Below, piece after piece: positions 1 through 5,350 of a DNA stretch of 11,163 nt. Position 1 is the first letter of the stretch; every line of letters starts with the position of its first letter. A program made the translations under genes and the position numbers. The notes below the pieces were generated by a model that did no database searches, had not been told where the DNA came from, and saw nothing but the letters and a program-made list of their open reading frames with translations. This stretch comes from an uncultured Bacilli bacterium (GTDB taxonomy: Bacteria > Bacillota_I > Bacilli_A > RF39 > UBA660): positions 1-11,163 of the forward strand of contig CASDHD010000037.1 in NCBI GenBank assembly GCA_949280095.1. Direction: 5' to 3'.

Positions 1-19
1 ACAAAAGTTGAAGCATAAA

Positions 20-41
20 AATTTTATTGCAAAATAAAATT
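20..41. repeat. 9-bp AT-only inverted repeat overlapping a -35 box
   Basis: AATTTTATT at 20-28 is the exact reverse complement of AATAAAATT at 33-41, with GCAA between. The right arm and spacer overlap the -35 and spacer of the candidate promoter for the coiled-coil gene. It could be an operator or the remains of an upstream gene's terminator. The stem has no G or C and no clear T-tract follows, so neither role is firm and chance is possible in such AT-rich DNA. Confidence 0.3.
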
Positions 42-55
42 GCTTATGTTATTAT
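27..55 (+). promoter_or_regulatory. Sigma-A-type promoter of the coiled-coil gene
   Basis: TTGCAA at 27-32 is separated by 17 bases from TATTAT at 50-55, and TGT directly before the -10 makes it an extended -10. Transcription would start near 62, giving a leader of about 28 bases before the ATG at 90. AAAGGGAG at 74-81 is the ribosome binding site. Confidence 0.55.
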
Positions 56-89
56 GGTAATAGTAAAAGAATAAAGGGAGTGCTTAAGT

Positions 90-1832
90 ATGCAAACTGG
101 AATAATAAAAAAGATAGACCTTTTAGTGGAGATGACCGAATCAACTGCTAATGCAGACACATTAAAAGCAGAATTAAAAGAAATTGAAATCGAAATTGAC
201 GAGTTAAAAGACGAACTTGTTGTTTTGCGTGAGTCTAGAGATGGCGATAAATATTTTAAAATCAGTGAGAAACAAGTCGATGAAAATATTAAAGTTAGTT
301 TAGAGGCAAAAATTAGAAAACAAGAAAAAGCAATAAAGAAATTGCAAAAAGAAATTGATTCTGTTGTGGAAGAAGAAGCGAATCTTCATCATAAAAATTT
401 AAAATTAAATGAAGAAATCAACTTAAGCAATGCCTATATTGAAGAACTTAAAAAACGTCTTGAAACAATTAGCAATCCTAGCACAAAAGAATATTATGAA
501 AATGTTTTAACACGTGAGAATGAAAAAGTAGCAACTCTAATTGAATCTTTGAATACTATAGAAAATAAGACAAATGAAACTTTAGATCATCTTAATTATT
601 TAAATCAAGCCATGGAAGAGATGAATGCTAAGTTAGAGAATGAAAAAACGAGACTTGCTGAAACTAAGTCTAATTTAGGTAGTCAATCTTCTTATTTAGA
701 TGAAGAATTGAAAGAACAAGATGATAAAAGAATTAGTGAATTGCAAAAGAAGATTTCTGATTTAGAAAAAAGAAGATTAGAGATTATTACTGATCCTTCT
801 ATGGTAGCTAACCAAGCAAAAGAGTTAATTATTCATGATGATAAGGCAAGTGCGCTTGCTAAATTACAAGAATTAGTTACTATTGTAAAATCAAAACCTT
901 ATATGGATATTCCAAGTAGTAGCGAACTTACAGCGATGTTACAAGAAGAAGAGGATGCTGCTACAACTGCTAGAGATGAATTCGCATCTTTAATTGATAC
1001 AAAGAATTATTCAAGTGGAGATACAGAGGTTATTGAAGAACGAATTGCTTATTTAAATGCTGAGATTAAGTCGTTAGATGAGAAGATAAAAGCAGCAAAA
1101 GAAGAGATTACAATTATTGATACACAAAAGTTTGTTGATTTGACTGCTCATTTGGATAATACTATTAATACTTACAATCAATTACAAGATGAATTAAAAG
1201 AATATAAGATTATTATTGAAACTGAAAATGAAGATAAAACACCAAAAAGACGTGCTATTTTGGCAGCTGCTTATGATAGAAAGCTAAAAGAACTTGAGGA
1301 TGTTGAAAATATTATTGAACATTATAAAGAAAATCAGAAGTCTTTAGTTGAAAAAGCATATGTTTTAGAGAATGATAGTATTAAACAGTACGAAAGTGAA
1401 ATTGATACCCACAGACAAGAAATTCGTGAGATGGAGTTTTTACTTGAAAATGTTAGTAAAGCTAAAGATGTTTTGGCAATTGAAAATGATAAACAAAAAT
1501 TAAAAGATTTGGATGCTGCTGTTAAAAATATCAAACACCGTCAGAAATATAGTCAAACACCTAGTGAGATTTATGATGAGATTGAAATCAGTTTAGGTAC
1601 GATGGATGTTAATTCTACTCTTTTAAGCGAAGAGTCAATTGAACTTGAAGATGTGTTGGAAAGTATGGAAGAACCAGTTAAAGTAGAAGAGGTTATGGAA
1701 GAACTTCCGACTTTAGAAATCAATGTTGATGAACTTGATAATGAAATTGAAAGTATAAATAGTAATGATAATTCATTTGTAATCGGTGAGTATCCTGAAG
1801 TTTCTGAGGACAATACCGAAAATCAAGAATAA
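90..1832 (+). CDS. Large cytoplasmic coiled-coil protein with acidic tail, unknown function
   Basis: I do not recognise a named family. The 580-residue protein is mostly heptad-like Glu/Lys/Leu/Ile sequence from about residue 10 to 490, broken by short Pro/Gly/Ser-containing hinges (near SNPSTKEYY, KPYMDIPSSSE and NEDKTPKRR). From about residue 491 to the end it becomes an acidic, low-complexity, probably disordered tail rich in Glu, Asp, Ser and Asn. There is no signal peptide, no membrane segment, and I see no Cys or Trp. No Walker A motif is visible, so although the helices look SMC/Rad50-like it is not an ATPase of that kind. The start follows AAAGGGAG with about 8 bases of spacing and a good promoter, so it is probably a single-gene unit, ending at the shared terminator with the convergent guanylate kinase gene. 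A scaffold or cytoskeletal role is possible but is inference only. Confidence 0.85.
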   Translation: MQTGIIKKIDLLVEMTESTANADTLKAELKEIEIEIDELKDELVVLRESRDGDKYFKISEKQVDENIKVSLEAKIRKQEKAIKKLQKEIDSVVEEEANLHHKNLKLNEEINLSNAYIEELKKRLETISNPSTKEYYENVLTRENEKVATLIESLNTIENKTNETLDHLNYLNQAMEEMNAKLENEKTRLAETKSNLGSQSSYLDEELKEQDDKRISELQKKISDLEKRRLEIITDPSMVANQAKELIIHDDKASALAKLQELVTIVKSKPYMDIPSSSELTAMLQEEEDAATTARDEFASLIDTKNYSSGDTEVIEERIAYLNAEIKSLDEKIKAAKEEITIIDTQKFVDLTAHLDNTINTYNQLQDELKEYKIIIETENEDKTPKRRAILAAAYDRKLKELEDVENIIEHYKENQKSLVEKAYVLENDSIKQYESEIDTHRQEIREMEFLLENVSKAKDVLAIENDKQKLKDLDAAVKNIKHRQKYSQTPSEIYDEIEISLGTMDVNSTLLSEESIELEDVLESMEEPVKVEEVMEELPTLEINVDELDNEIESINSNDNSFVIGEYPEVSEDNTENQE

Positions 1833-1863
1833 AAAAAGTGTTCAAAATTTCGAACATTTTTTT
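1831..1863. terminator. Two-way intrinsic terminator between convergent genes
   Basis: GTGTTC at 1838-1843 pairs with GAACAT at 1852-1857 (one G-T pair). The stem is extended by an A-run on the left and a T-run on the right to about 12 pairs, around an 8-base loop. The T-run at 1857-1863 serves plus-strand transcripts, and the A-run at 1831-1837 reads as a T-run on the minus strand. The hairpin overlaps the guanylate kinase stop codon and begins inside the stop codon of the coiled-coil gene, so there is no spare intergenic sequence. Confidence 0.8.
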
Positions 1864-2548
1864 AATTGAGTTTGTCTTTATAAAGTTCACTATTATCAAA
1901 TTCTTTATCCATTAAGAATTCATGAATAATTTCTTCTTGGTTTTCTACAGAAATTTCTTCAATTCTATCAACACGACATTTTTCACTTAATAAGATTGCT
2001 TCAATTTTTTGGACTGCGTTTTCAATTTCATCATTAACAACTACATAGTTATATTTAGGTATTTCATTGATTTCTTGATAAGCACTTTGGAAACGTCTTA
2101 TGATTTGTTCATTGTTTTCTTTTCCACGGGCTTTAATTCTTCTCTTTACCTCTTCCATACTCGGTGCCATAATAAAAATTAAAATAGTTTCTGGAAACAT
2201 TTCTTTAATTTGCATTGCTCCTTGTACTTCGATTTCTAGAATAACATCTTGACCACTATCTAACTTATCTTTAATTTCAGCTTTAGGAGTTCCGTAGTAA
2301 TCTTTACTATGAACAATAGCATATTCTAGAAAGTCTTTGTTTTTGATTTTTTCTTCAAATTCTTCTTTTGAAATAAATTTATATTCTACTCCATTTGTTT
2401 CACCTTCACGCATTGGTCTAGATGTATAAGATATAGAAATCGATAAATTTTTGTTTCTTTCTAAGAGTGCATGAATGACTGCTCCTTTTCCAGCGCAAGT
2501 TGTACCCGAAATAATAATTAAACTTCCTTGTTTCTTTTCTTTAATCAT
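1862..2548 (-). CDS. gmk: Guanylate kinase
   Basis: Phosphorylates GMP (and dGMP) to the diphosphate with ATP in the cytoplasm, an essential step in purine nucleotide supply. The nucleotide-binding loop is at residues 15-22 (GTTCAGKG). The GMP-binding segment is TSRPMREGE at 42-50, then YYGTP at 84-88 and EIEVQGA at 105-111. Arg-rich lid residues follow around 136-152 (RRIKARGK and IIRRF). These are the expected motifs in the expected order. At 228 residues it is longer than the usual 190-210, with an extra charged C-terminal stretch of about 25-35 residues. The P-loop is unusual: the common G-P-S-G is replaced by G-T-T-C, while the following A-G-K-G matches Firmicute enzymes. The start ATG follows AAAGGAAT at 7-8 bases. 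The gene is divergent from rubrerythrin and convergent with the coiled-coil gene. Confidence 0.93.
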   Translation of the reverse strand: MIKEKKQGSLIIISGTTCAGKGAVIHALLERNKNLSISISYTSRPMREGETNGVEYKFISKEEFEEKIKNKDFLEYAIVHSKDYYGTPKAEIKDKLDSGQDVILEIEVQGAMQIKEMFPETILIFIMAPSMEEVKRRIKARGKENNEQIIRRFQSAYQEINEIPKYNYVVVNDEIENAVQKIEAILLSEKCRVDRIEEISVENQEEIIHEFLMDKEFDNSELYKDKLN

Positions 2549-2570
2549 ATGTATTCCTTTCTTTTTATTT

Positions 2571-2599
2571 ATTGTAACACAATCCTCTAAAAAACTTTA
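2571..2599 (-). promoter_or_regulatory. Candidate extended -10 promoter for guanylate kinase
   Basis: On the minus strand TGTTACAAT (2571-2579) is an extended -10 element about 22 bases upstream of the gmk start codon. The -35 position (around 2594-2599, TAAAGT) is a poor match, as is common when an extended -10 is present. It overlaps the -35 of the opposing rubrerythrin promoter, so the two polymerases would compete for the same DNA. Confidence 0.4.
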
Positions 2600-2624
2600 C
2601 TTTTATTTTAAGAACTTGTATAAT
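2596..2624 (+). promoter_or_regulatory. Promoter of the rubrerythrin gene
   Basis: TTTACT at 2596-2601 and a perfect TATAAT at 2619-2624 are 17 bases apart. Transcription would start near 2631, leaving a leader of about 19 bases with the ribosome binding site GTGAGGT at 2636-2642. An inverted repeat TATAA-N4-TTATA (2619-2632) overlaps the -10 and the start site and might be a repressor site. Confidence 0.65.
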
Positions 2625-2649
2625 ATCTTATAGAAGTGAGGTATAAAAA

Positions 2650-3189
2650 ATGGAATTAAAAAATAGTAAAACAGAAGCAAATTTAATGGCAGCCTTTGCT
2701 GGAGAAAGTCAAGCAAGAAATAAATATACGTATTATGCGTCTAAAGCAAAAAAAGAAGGATATGAACAAATAGCTGCTATTTTTGAGGAAACTGCTAATA
2801 ATGAAAAAGAACATGCAAAACTTTGGTTTAAAGCATTACATGATGGTGATGTTCCAGATACATTAACCAATCTTAAAGACGCTGCAAGTGGAGAAAAATA
2901 TGAATGGACAGAAATGTACAAAGAATTTGCTGCCACTGCTCGTGAGGAAGGATTTAATGATATTGCCAATCTATTTGAAATGGTTGGAGAAATTGAAAAA
3001 CATCATGAAGAAAGATATATGAAATTGGTTGCCAATATTGAAGATAATTTGGTATTCCAAAAAGGCGAAGAAAAAGTATGGATTTGCAGAAATTGTGGTC
3101 ATATTTATGTTGGTGAAAAAGCACCTGTTGTATGTCCTGTATGTAAACATCCACAAGCTTATATGGAACTTAAAGCAGAAAACTATTAA
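2650..3189 (+). CDS. rbr: Rubrerythrin (diiron peroxide-scavenging protein)
   Basis: Reduces hydrogen peroxide to water in anaerobes, receiving electrons through its own rubredoxin-like centre; cytoplasmic. Residues 1-135 form a ferritin-like four-helix diiron domain with Glu19 (in AGESQAR), the motif Glu52-x-x-His55, Glu85-x-x-Glu88 and Glu116-x-x-His119 as likely iron ligands. Residues 140-179 form a rubredoxin-type domain with Cys146-x-x-Cys149 and Cys162-x-x-Cys165. At 179 residues it is slightly shorter than the classic 191-residue protein but complete, with the diiron domain first and the rubredoxin domain last. The start follows GTGAGGT at 7 bases and a strong promoter. It is a single gene that stops before the hairpin at 3215-3262. 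Its presence supports an anaerobic host. Confidence 0.95.
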   Translation: MELKNSKTEANLMAAFAGESQARNKYTYYASKAKKEGYEQIAAIFEETANNEKEHAKLWFKALHDGDVPDTLTNLKDAASGEKYEWTEMYKEFAATAREEGFNDIANLFEMVGEIEKHHEERYMKLVANIEDNLVFQKGEEKVWICRNCGHIYVGEKAPVVCPVCKHPQAYMELKAENY

Positions 3190-3194
3190 AAAAA

Positions 3195-3218
3195 TTTTTT
3201 ATATTAAAATATAAAAAA
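3195..3218. repeat. AT-only palindrome downstream of rubrerythrin
   Basis: TTTTTTATATT (3195-3205) is the exact reverse complement of AATATAAAAAA (3208-3218), around two bases. It abuts and slightly overlaps the larger terminator hairpin. On the minus strand it lies just after that hairpin, where it supplies the T-rich tract for endolysin transcripts. With no G or C it is unlikely to terminate transcription alone. Confidence 0.5.
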
Positions 3219-3262
3219 GAGGTTGTTGAAAGTTAATTGATTAATTTTCAACAACCTCTTTT
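3215..3262. terminator. Strong two-way intrinsic terminator (rubrerythrin / endolysin operon)
   Basis: The 17 bases at 3215-3231 (core GAGGTTGTTGAAA) are the exact reverse complement of 3246-3262. Five further inner pairs, one of them G-T, extend the stem to 22 pairs closed by the tetraloop TTGA (3237-3240). Minus-strand transcripts meet a run of six T followed by a T/A-rich stretch. Plus-strand transcripts meet four T, a weaker signal. The right arm lies inside the last codons and stop codon of the endolysin gene. Confidence 0.85.
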
Positions 3263-4062
3263 AATATTGCTGTAATTGTGTTTAATCCGACATATCCATC
3301 AACTTTAAGATTTTTAGATTTTTGATATGTTTTAACAGCATTGCTAGTATTTGAACCAAAGTATCCATCTTCTTTTAATGTGTACCCAAGTTTATTAAGT
3401 TGCTTTTGTATAAATAAAACATAATCATTGTGAAATTGTGGATTTTTTAAATATAATTGGTATTTAGTTGCTTGATTTTGAGAATCAGGCCCGAAAGAAT
3501 TATCTATTACTAATTTACAATTATAAGAATTGTTCATAGCGGTTTGCCATTCTGCTATAATTCCAGTAATGATTTTTTCTATACCGAAATAATCATAGAA
3601 TGAAATGCAACAGGACTCATTCATGGATATAGATTCATCACCATACCATTTTCTTGATTTAACATCAATATGAGTATTACCTGTACTATTTGCACTTCCA
3701 CCACATCTATAGCCTATGCCACATTTATGTCCTAAATCTTCTAGAGCTAAGCAAACATTTCTAGATGGTATTCTTTTTCTATTTTGATCTAGAAAATAGC
3801 AATCTACTGCATAACCACTATGAGAATAACCATTTGTTGCATTATTTTTACTTACCTTTTTATTATGACTAGGGCATCTATAACCACTATAAATATTACA
3901 TGCTTTAGAATTTAATTTACTTCGTACTTTTTCTAATAAAGGTACAAGTTCATTATCGATTATAATATCGTGATCTTTTCCACATTTACATTTAAATTCA
4001 TTTACTTTAAAGTGTTCTGATAATTTTGATGTATCGTTATATTTATATTTTACTAATGTCAT
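3241..4062 (-). CDS. Endolysin-like M15 peptidoglycan peptidase with two wall-binding repeats
   Basis: Predicted zinc carboxypeptidase/endopeptidase that cuts peptidoglycan stem peptides, as in phage endolysins. Residues 12-135 resemble the Peptidase_M15_3 family: a start with HFKVNEFKCKCG, then SGYR at 59-62, His81 and Asp87 in SHSGYAVD, and His131 in NTHIDV as the three likely zinc ligands. Residues 165-270 hold two peptidoglycan-binding-like repeats, IIAEWQTAMN...FGPDSQ and FIQKQLNKLGY...DGYFGSNT...DGYVGLNT. There is no signal peptide, so it would need the neighbouring holin to reach the wall. It carries 11 Cys, many in the catalytic part. His81 and Asp87 are one residue closer together than in the usual H-x-x-G-x-A-x-D motif. 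AAAAGGAT precedes the ATG by 6 bases. It is the last gene of the minus operon, 47 bases after the holin, and its 3' end is built into the terminator. Confidence 0.88.
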   Translation of the reverse strand: MTLVKYKYNDTSKLSEHFKVNEFKCKCGKDHDIIIDNELVPLLEKVRSKLNSKACNIYSGYRCPSHNKKVSKNNATNGYSHSGYAVDCYFLDQNRKRIPSRNVCLALEDLGHKCGIGYRCGGSANSTGNTHIDVKSRKWYGDESISMNESCCISFYDYFGIEKIITGIIAEWQTAMNNSYNCKLVIDNSFGPDSQNQATKYQLYLKNPQFHNDYVLFIQKQLNKLGYTLKEDGYFGSNTSNAVKTYQKSKNLKVDGYVGLNTITAILKEVVEN

Positions 4063-4109
4063 TTTAATATCCTTTTCTATATTTACTTTTGCTTTCGGTT
4101 TTTCTTTTT

Positions 4110-4397
4110 TTATAAATTACTTTCTTTTTTATCTACCTTTAATGCTGTTTTTAAAATTATATTGATATTATGCAGTACATCATAAATGCCTCCTGCAGCT
4201 ATTCCAGAAACTGCAATTGCCATTTGAAAATTTCCTGTAAAGCACCATTCTGTTAAAGCAATACTTAAGCCAATTAACATATTTTGTACAGGAATCAAAT
4301 AATTTTCAAACCATGGTAATTTTTTAGATATTTTTCCAGTAATCCATGAAATTAATAAAGTAATTGTACAAAAAAATTCGGTTGTATTTTCTGCCAT
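4110..4397 (-). CDS. Holin-like small membrane protein
   Basis: A 95-residue protein with two or three hydrophobic segments: about 7-23 (FFCTITLLISWITG), 33-53 (YLIPVQNMLIGLSIALTEWCF) and 57-76 (FQMAIAVSGIAAGGIYDVL). A charged Lys/Glu tail follows at 84-95. Size, the L-I-P-x-x-N-x-x-I-G segment, the A-A-G-G-I-Y-D-V motif and the position just before an endolysin-type gene all fit Firmicute phage holins, which form pores that let leaderless lysins cross the membrane. The exact holin family cannot be fixed by eye. Its ATG overlaps the stop of the upstream gene by one base (TAATG), so translation is probably coupled; only a weak GGAATAAG lies upstream. Alternative: a holin-derived export pore that is not used for lysis. 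Confidence 0.8.
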   Translation of the reverse strand: MAENTTEFFCTITLLISWITGKISKKLPWFENYLIPVQNMLIGLSIALTEWCFTGNFQMAIAVSGIAAGGIYDVLHNINIILKTALKVDKKESNL

Positions 4398-5128
4398 TAT
4401 ATTTTAATGCTTATTCCATCCATTTGATCAAATAAAGAAATGTTAGTAAATTTGAATACTTTACCAAGACCAACACTAGAAATTGTAAAATTTTGACTAT
4501 CTGATAAAGAAATATTCTTAATGGCATGTTGGTAACAAGCATATACTATACCACCACTATTTACCGTAAAGCTTTGTTGAATTTCGATGGATGAACTGTC
4601 ACTGAGTAATTTTATAGAAGCTCCAACACCGTTACTTACTTTTTTTGTAGCCTCAGGTGATACTCTAATACCATTAATTAAAGCATAAGTACTTACTGAA
4701 CCAGAAAAACTAGTGTTATATAATCGAACTCCAATTACGTCATAACTTTTCACTTTTGGCACTTGTTTCCATTTTAATTGTACAACCACTAAAGTTGTTG
4801 GTGTACTATTTGTAACATTAGTAACCGAAAGTCTTTTATAGTTTGTTTCATAAAATTCAGATAAAGGCATAATAAATTCTTCAACGTTAGAATTAACTTT
4901 TTCGATTTTTAAATCAGGATAAGAATAATATTCTTTATATTTGTCAAAATCACTACTGCTCATGGTTTTTAAATAATCCTCTCCATGAATTGCTAAAATA
5001 TTTTGATATTCCATTTCTGTCAATTCTAATCCAAGTTCATTTTTATAAACAATTTCTTTTGCATTAACATTTTGAAATACAAATGCCGAACATATTAATA
5101 TGAAAATTGTTAATATGTTTTTTTTCAT
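4397..5128 (-). CDS. Secreted protein of unknown function, first gene of the holin-endolysin operon
   Basis: I do not recognise a named family. The first 23 residues are a typical signal peptide: MKKN, a hydrophobic core (ILTIFILICSAFVF), then VNA before the likely cleavage at Ala23/Lys24. Cys13 lies within the core without a proper lipobox, so it is not a clear lipoprotein. The mature 220 residues hold a short acidic helix-like segment (about 30-65, LGLELTEMEYQNILAIHG) and then a Ser/Thr/Val-rich, probably all-beta region (100-243). The start at 5128 is preferred over the in-frame ATG at 5155 because a perfect AAAGGAGGTG (5133-5142) sits 4 bases before it and the signal peptide begins there. 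The stop overlaps the holin start by one base. Being exported by the Sec route while its neighbours are not, it might modulate the envelope, regulate the holin from outside or protect the producer; all three are guesses. Confidence 0.8.
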   Translation of the reverse strand: MKKNILTIFILICSAFVFQNVNAKEIVYKNELGLELTEMEYQNILAIHGEDYLKTMSSSDFDKYKEYYSYPDLKIEKVNSNVEEFIMPLSEFYETNYKRLSVTNVTNSTPTTLVVVQLKWKQVPKVKSYDVIGVRLYNTSFSGSVSTYALINGIRVSPEATKKVSNGVGASIKLLSDSSSIEIQQSFTVNSGGIVYACYQHAIKNISLSDSQNFTISSVGLGKVFKFTNISLFDQMDGISIKI

Positions 5129-5132
5129 GATG

Positions 5133-5142
5133 CACCTCCTTT
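5133..5142 (-). promoter_or_regulatory. Consensus ribosome binding site that fixes the secreted-protein start
   Basis: On the minus strand AAAGGAGGTG is a near-complete match to the 16S anti-Shine-Dalgarno sequence, with 6 bases between GGAGG and the ATG at 5128. The longer reading frame (from 5155) would place this site inside the coding region, which argues for the shorter start. Confidence 0.85.
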
Positions 5143-5150
5143 CTATAGTC

Positions 5151-5179
5151 ATCATAAAATGACATTTTTTTTATGAAAA
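5151..5179 (-). promoter_or_regulatory. Candidate promoter of the secreted protein-holin-endolysin operon
   Basis: On the minus strand TTTTCA (5174-5179) and TATGAT (5151-5156) are separated by 17 bases. The start point would fall near 5144, leaving a very short leader that just includes the ribosome binding site. The match is moderate and other AT-rich hexamers occur nearby. Confidence 0.3.
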
Positions 5180-5236
5180 GAAACTAAAAGTTGCCTATTA
5201 GTTATTTTAAGGAAACCTTTAGTTTCTTGAGAAACT
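5180..5236. promoter_or_regulatory. Array of GAAAC/GTTTC half-sites in the divergent control region
   Basis: GAAAC occurs at 5180-5184, 5212-5216 and 5231-5235, and its complement GTTTC at 5222-5226. The last three make two adjacent dyads: GAAAC-N5-GTTTC, and AGTTTCT-TG-AGAAACT (5221-5236, seven perfect pairs). A further nine-base pairing joins 5180-5188 with 5218-5226, which excludes the second dyad if the RNA folds. The layout suits operator sites for a dimeric regulator acting on both operons, or alternative RNA hairpins. No regulator gene is in the window. Confidence 0.45.
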
Positions 5237-5256
5237 TATATGAAGTAATTTATGCT
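5227..5256 (+). promoter_or_regulatory. Candidate promoter of the tail-tip/RHS operon
   Basis: TTGAGA (5227-5232) and TATGCT (5251-5256) are 18 bases apart. The -35 lies in the centre and right arm of the AGTTTCT-TG-AGAAACT dyad, so a protein bound there would block it. Transcription would start near 5263 and leave a leader of about 88 bases before the first gene. The -10 is imperfect, so this is tentative. Confidence 0.35.
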
Positions 5257-5260
5257 TGGA

Positions 5261-5297
5261 ACATAGAAAGGAGCACGGCTATGTAAATATTTTTTTA
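5261..5297 (+). promoter_or_regulatory. Leader hairpin containing a ribosome binding site and an ATG-TAA start-stop
   Basis: ACATAG (5261-5266) pairs with CTATGT (5279-5284). The loop holds AAAGGAG, a good Shine-Dalgarno, and the right arm holds ATG (5281-5283), directly followed by TAA (5284-5286). A T-rich run (5290-5296) follows. The site is therefore a well-spaced start codon with no codons after it. It may be the relic of a lost leader peptide, a ribosome-loading element, or a weak terminator. Confidence 0.3.
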
Positions 5298-5350
5298 TTA
5301 ATTAGGATTTGGTAAGAAAGGTATTTTAAGAAAAGAGAGGAATGAAAAAA

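Noticed and set aside
1334..1813. Minus-strand Ser/Leu-rich frames under the coiled-coil gene
   Set aside because: Antisense of Glu/Lys/Leu-rich codons gives Ser/Phe/Leu-rich pseudo-membrane proteins; no start signal supports them.
2733..3214. Several short reading frames on both strands over rubrerythrin
   Set aside because: They overlap a clearly real, motif-complete rubrerythrin gene and lack ribosome sites; low-complexity shadows.
5129..5155. Earlier in-frame ATG codons at 5155 and 5152 for the secreted protein
   Set aside because: They would translate through the consensus ribosome binding site at 5133-5142 and put nine charged or polar residues before a textbook signal peptide; the ATG at 5128 explains both.
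5180..5236. Small CRISPR-like or LexA-type site
   Set aside because: Half-sites alternate in orientation at uneven spacing, so this is not a CRISPR array; the sequence does not match the Gram-positive GAAC-N4-GTTC LexA box.
5173..5266. Very short plus-strand ATG frames (at 5173, 5240 and 5252) as possible leader peptides
   Set aside because: They end after 2-4 codons and lack ribosome sites, unlike the start-stop at 5281.
5342..5350. In-frame ATG at 5342 as start of the tail-tip protein
   Set aside because: Only one base separates it from the AGAGG site. The ATG at 5351 has workable spacing. The difference is three residues.
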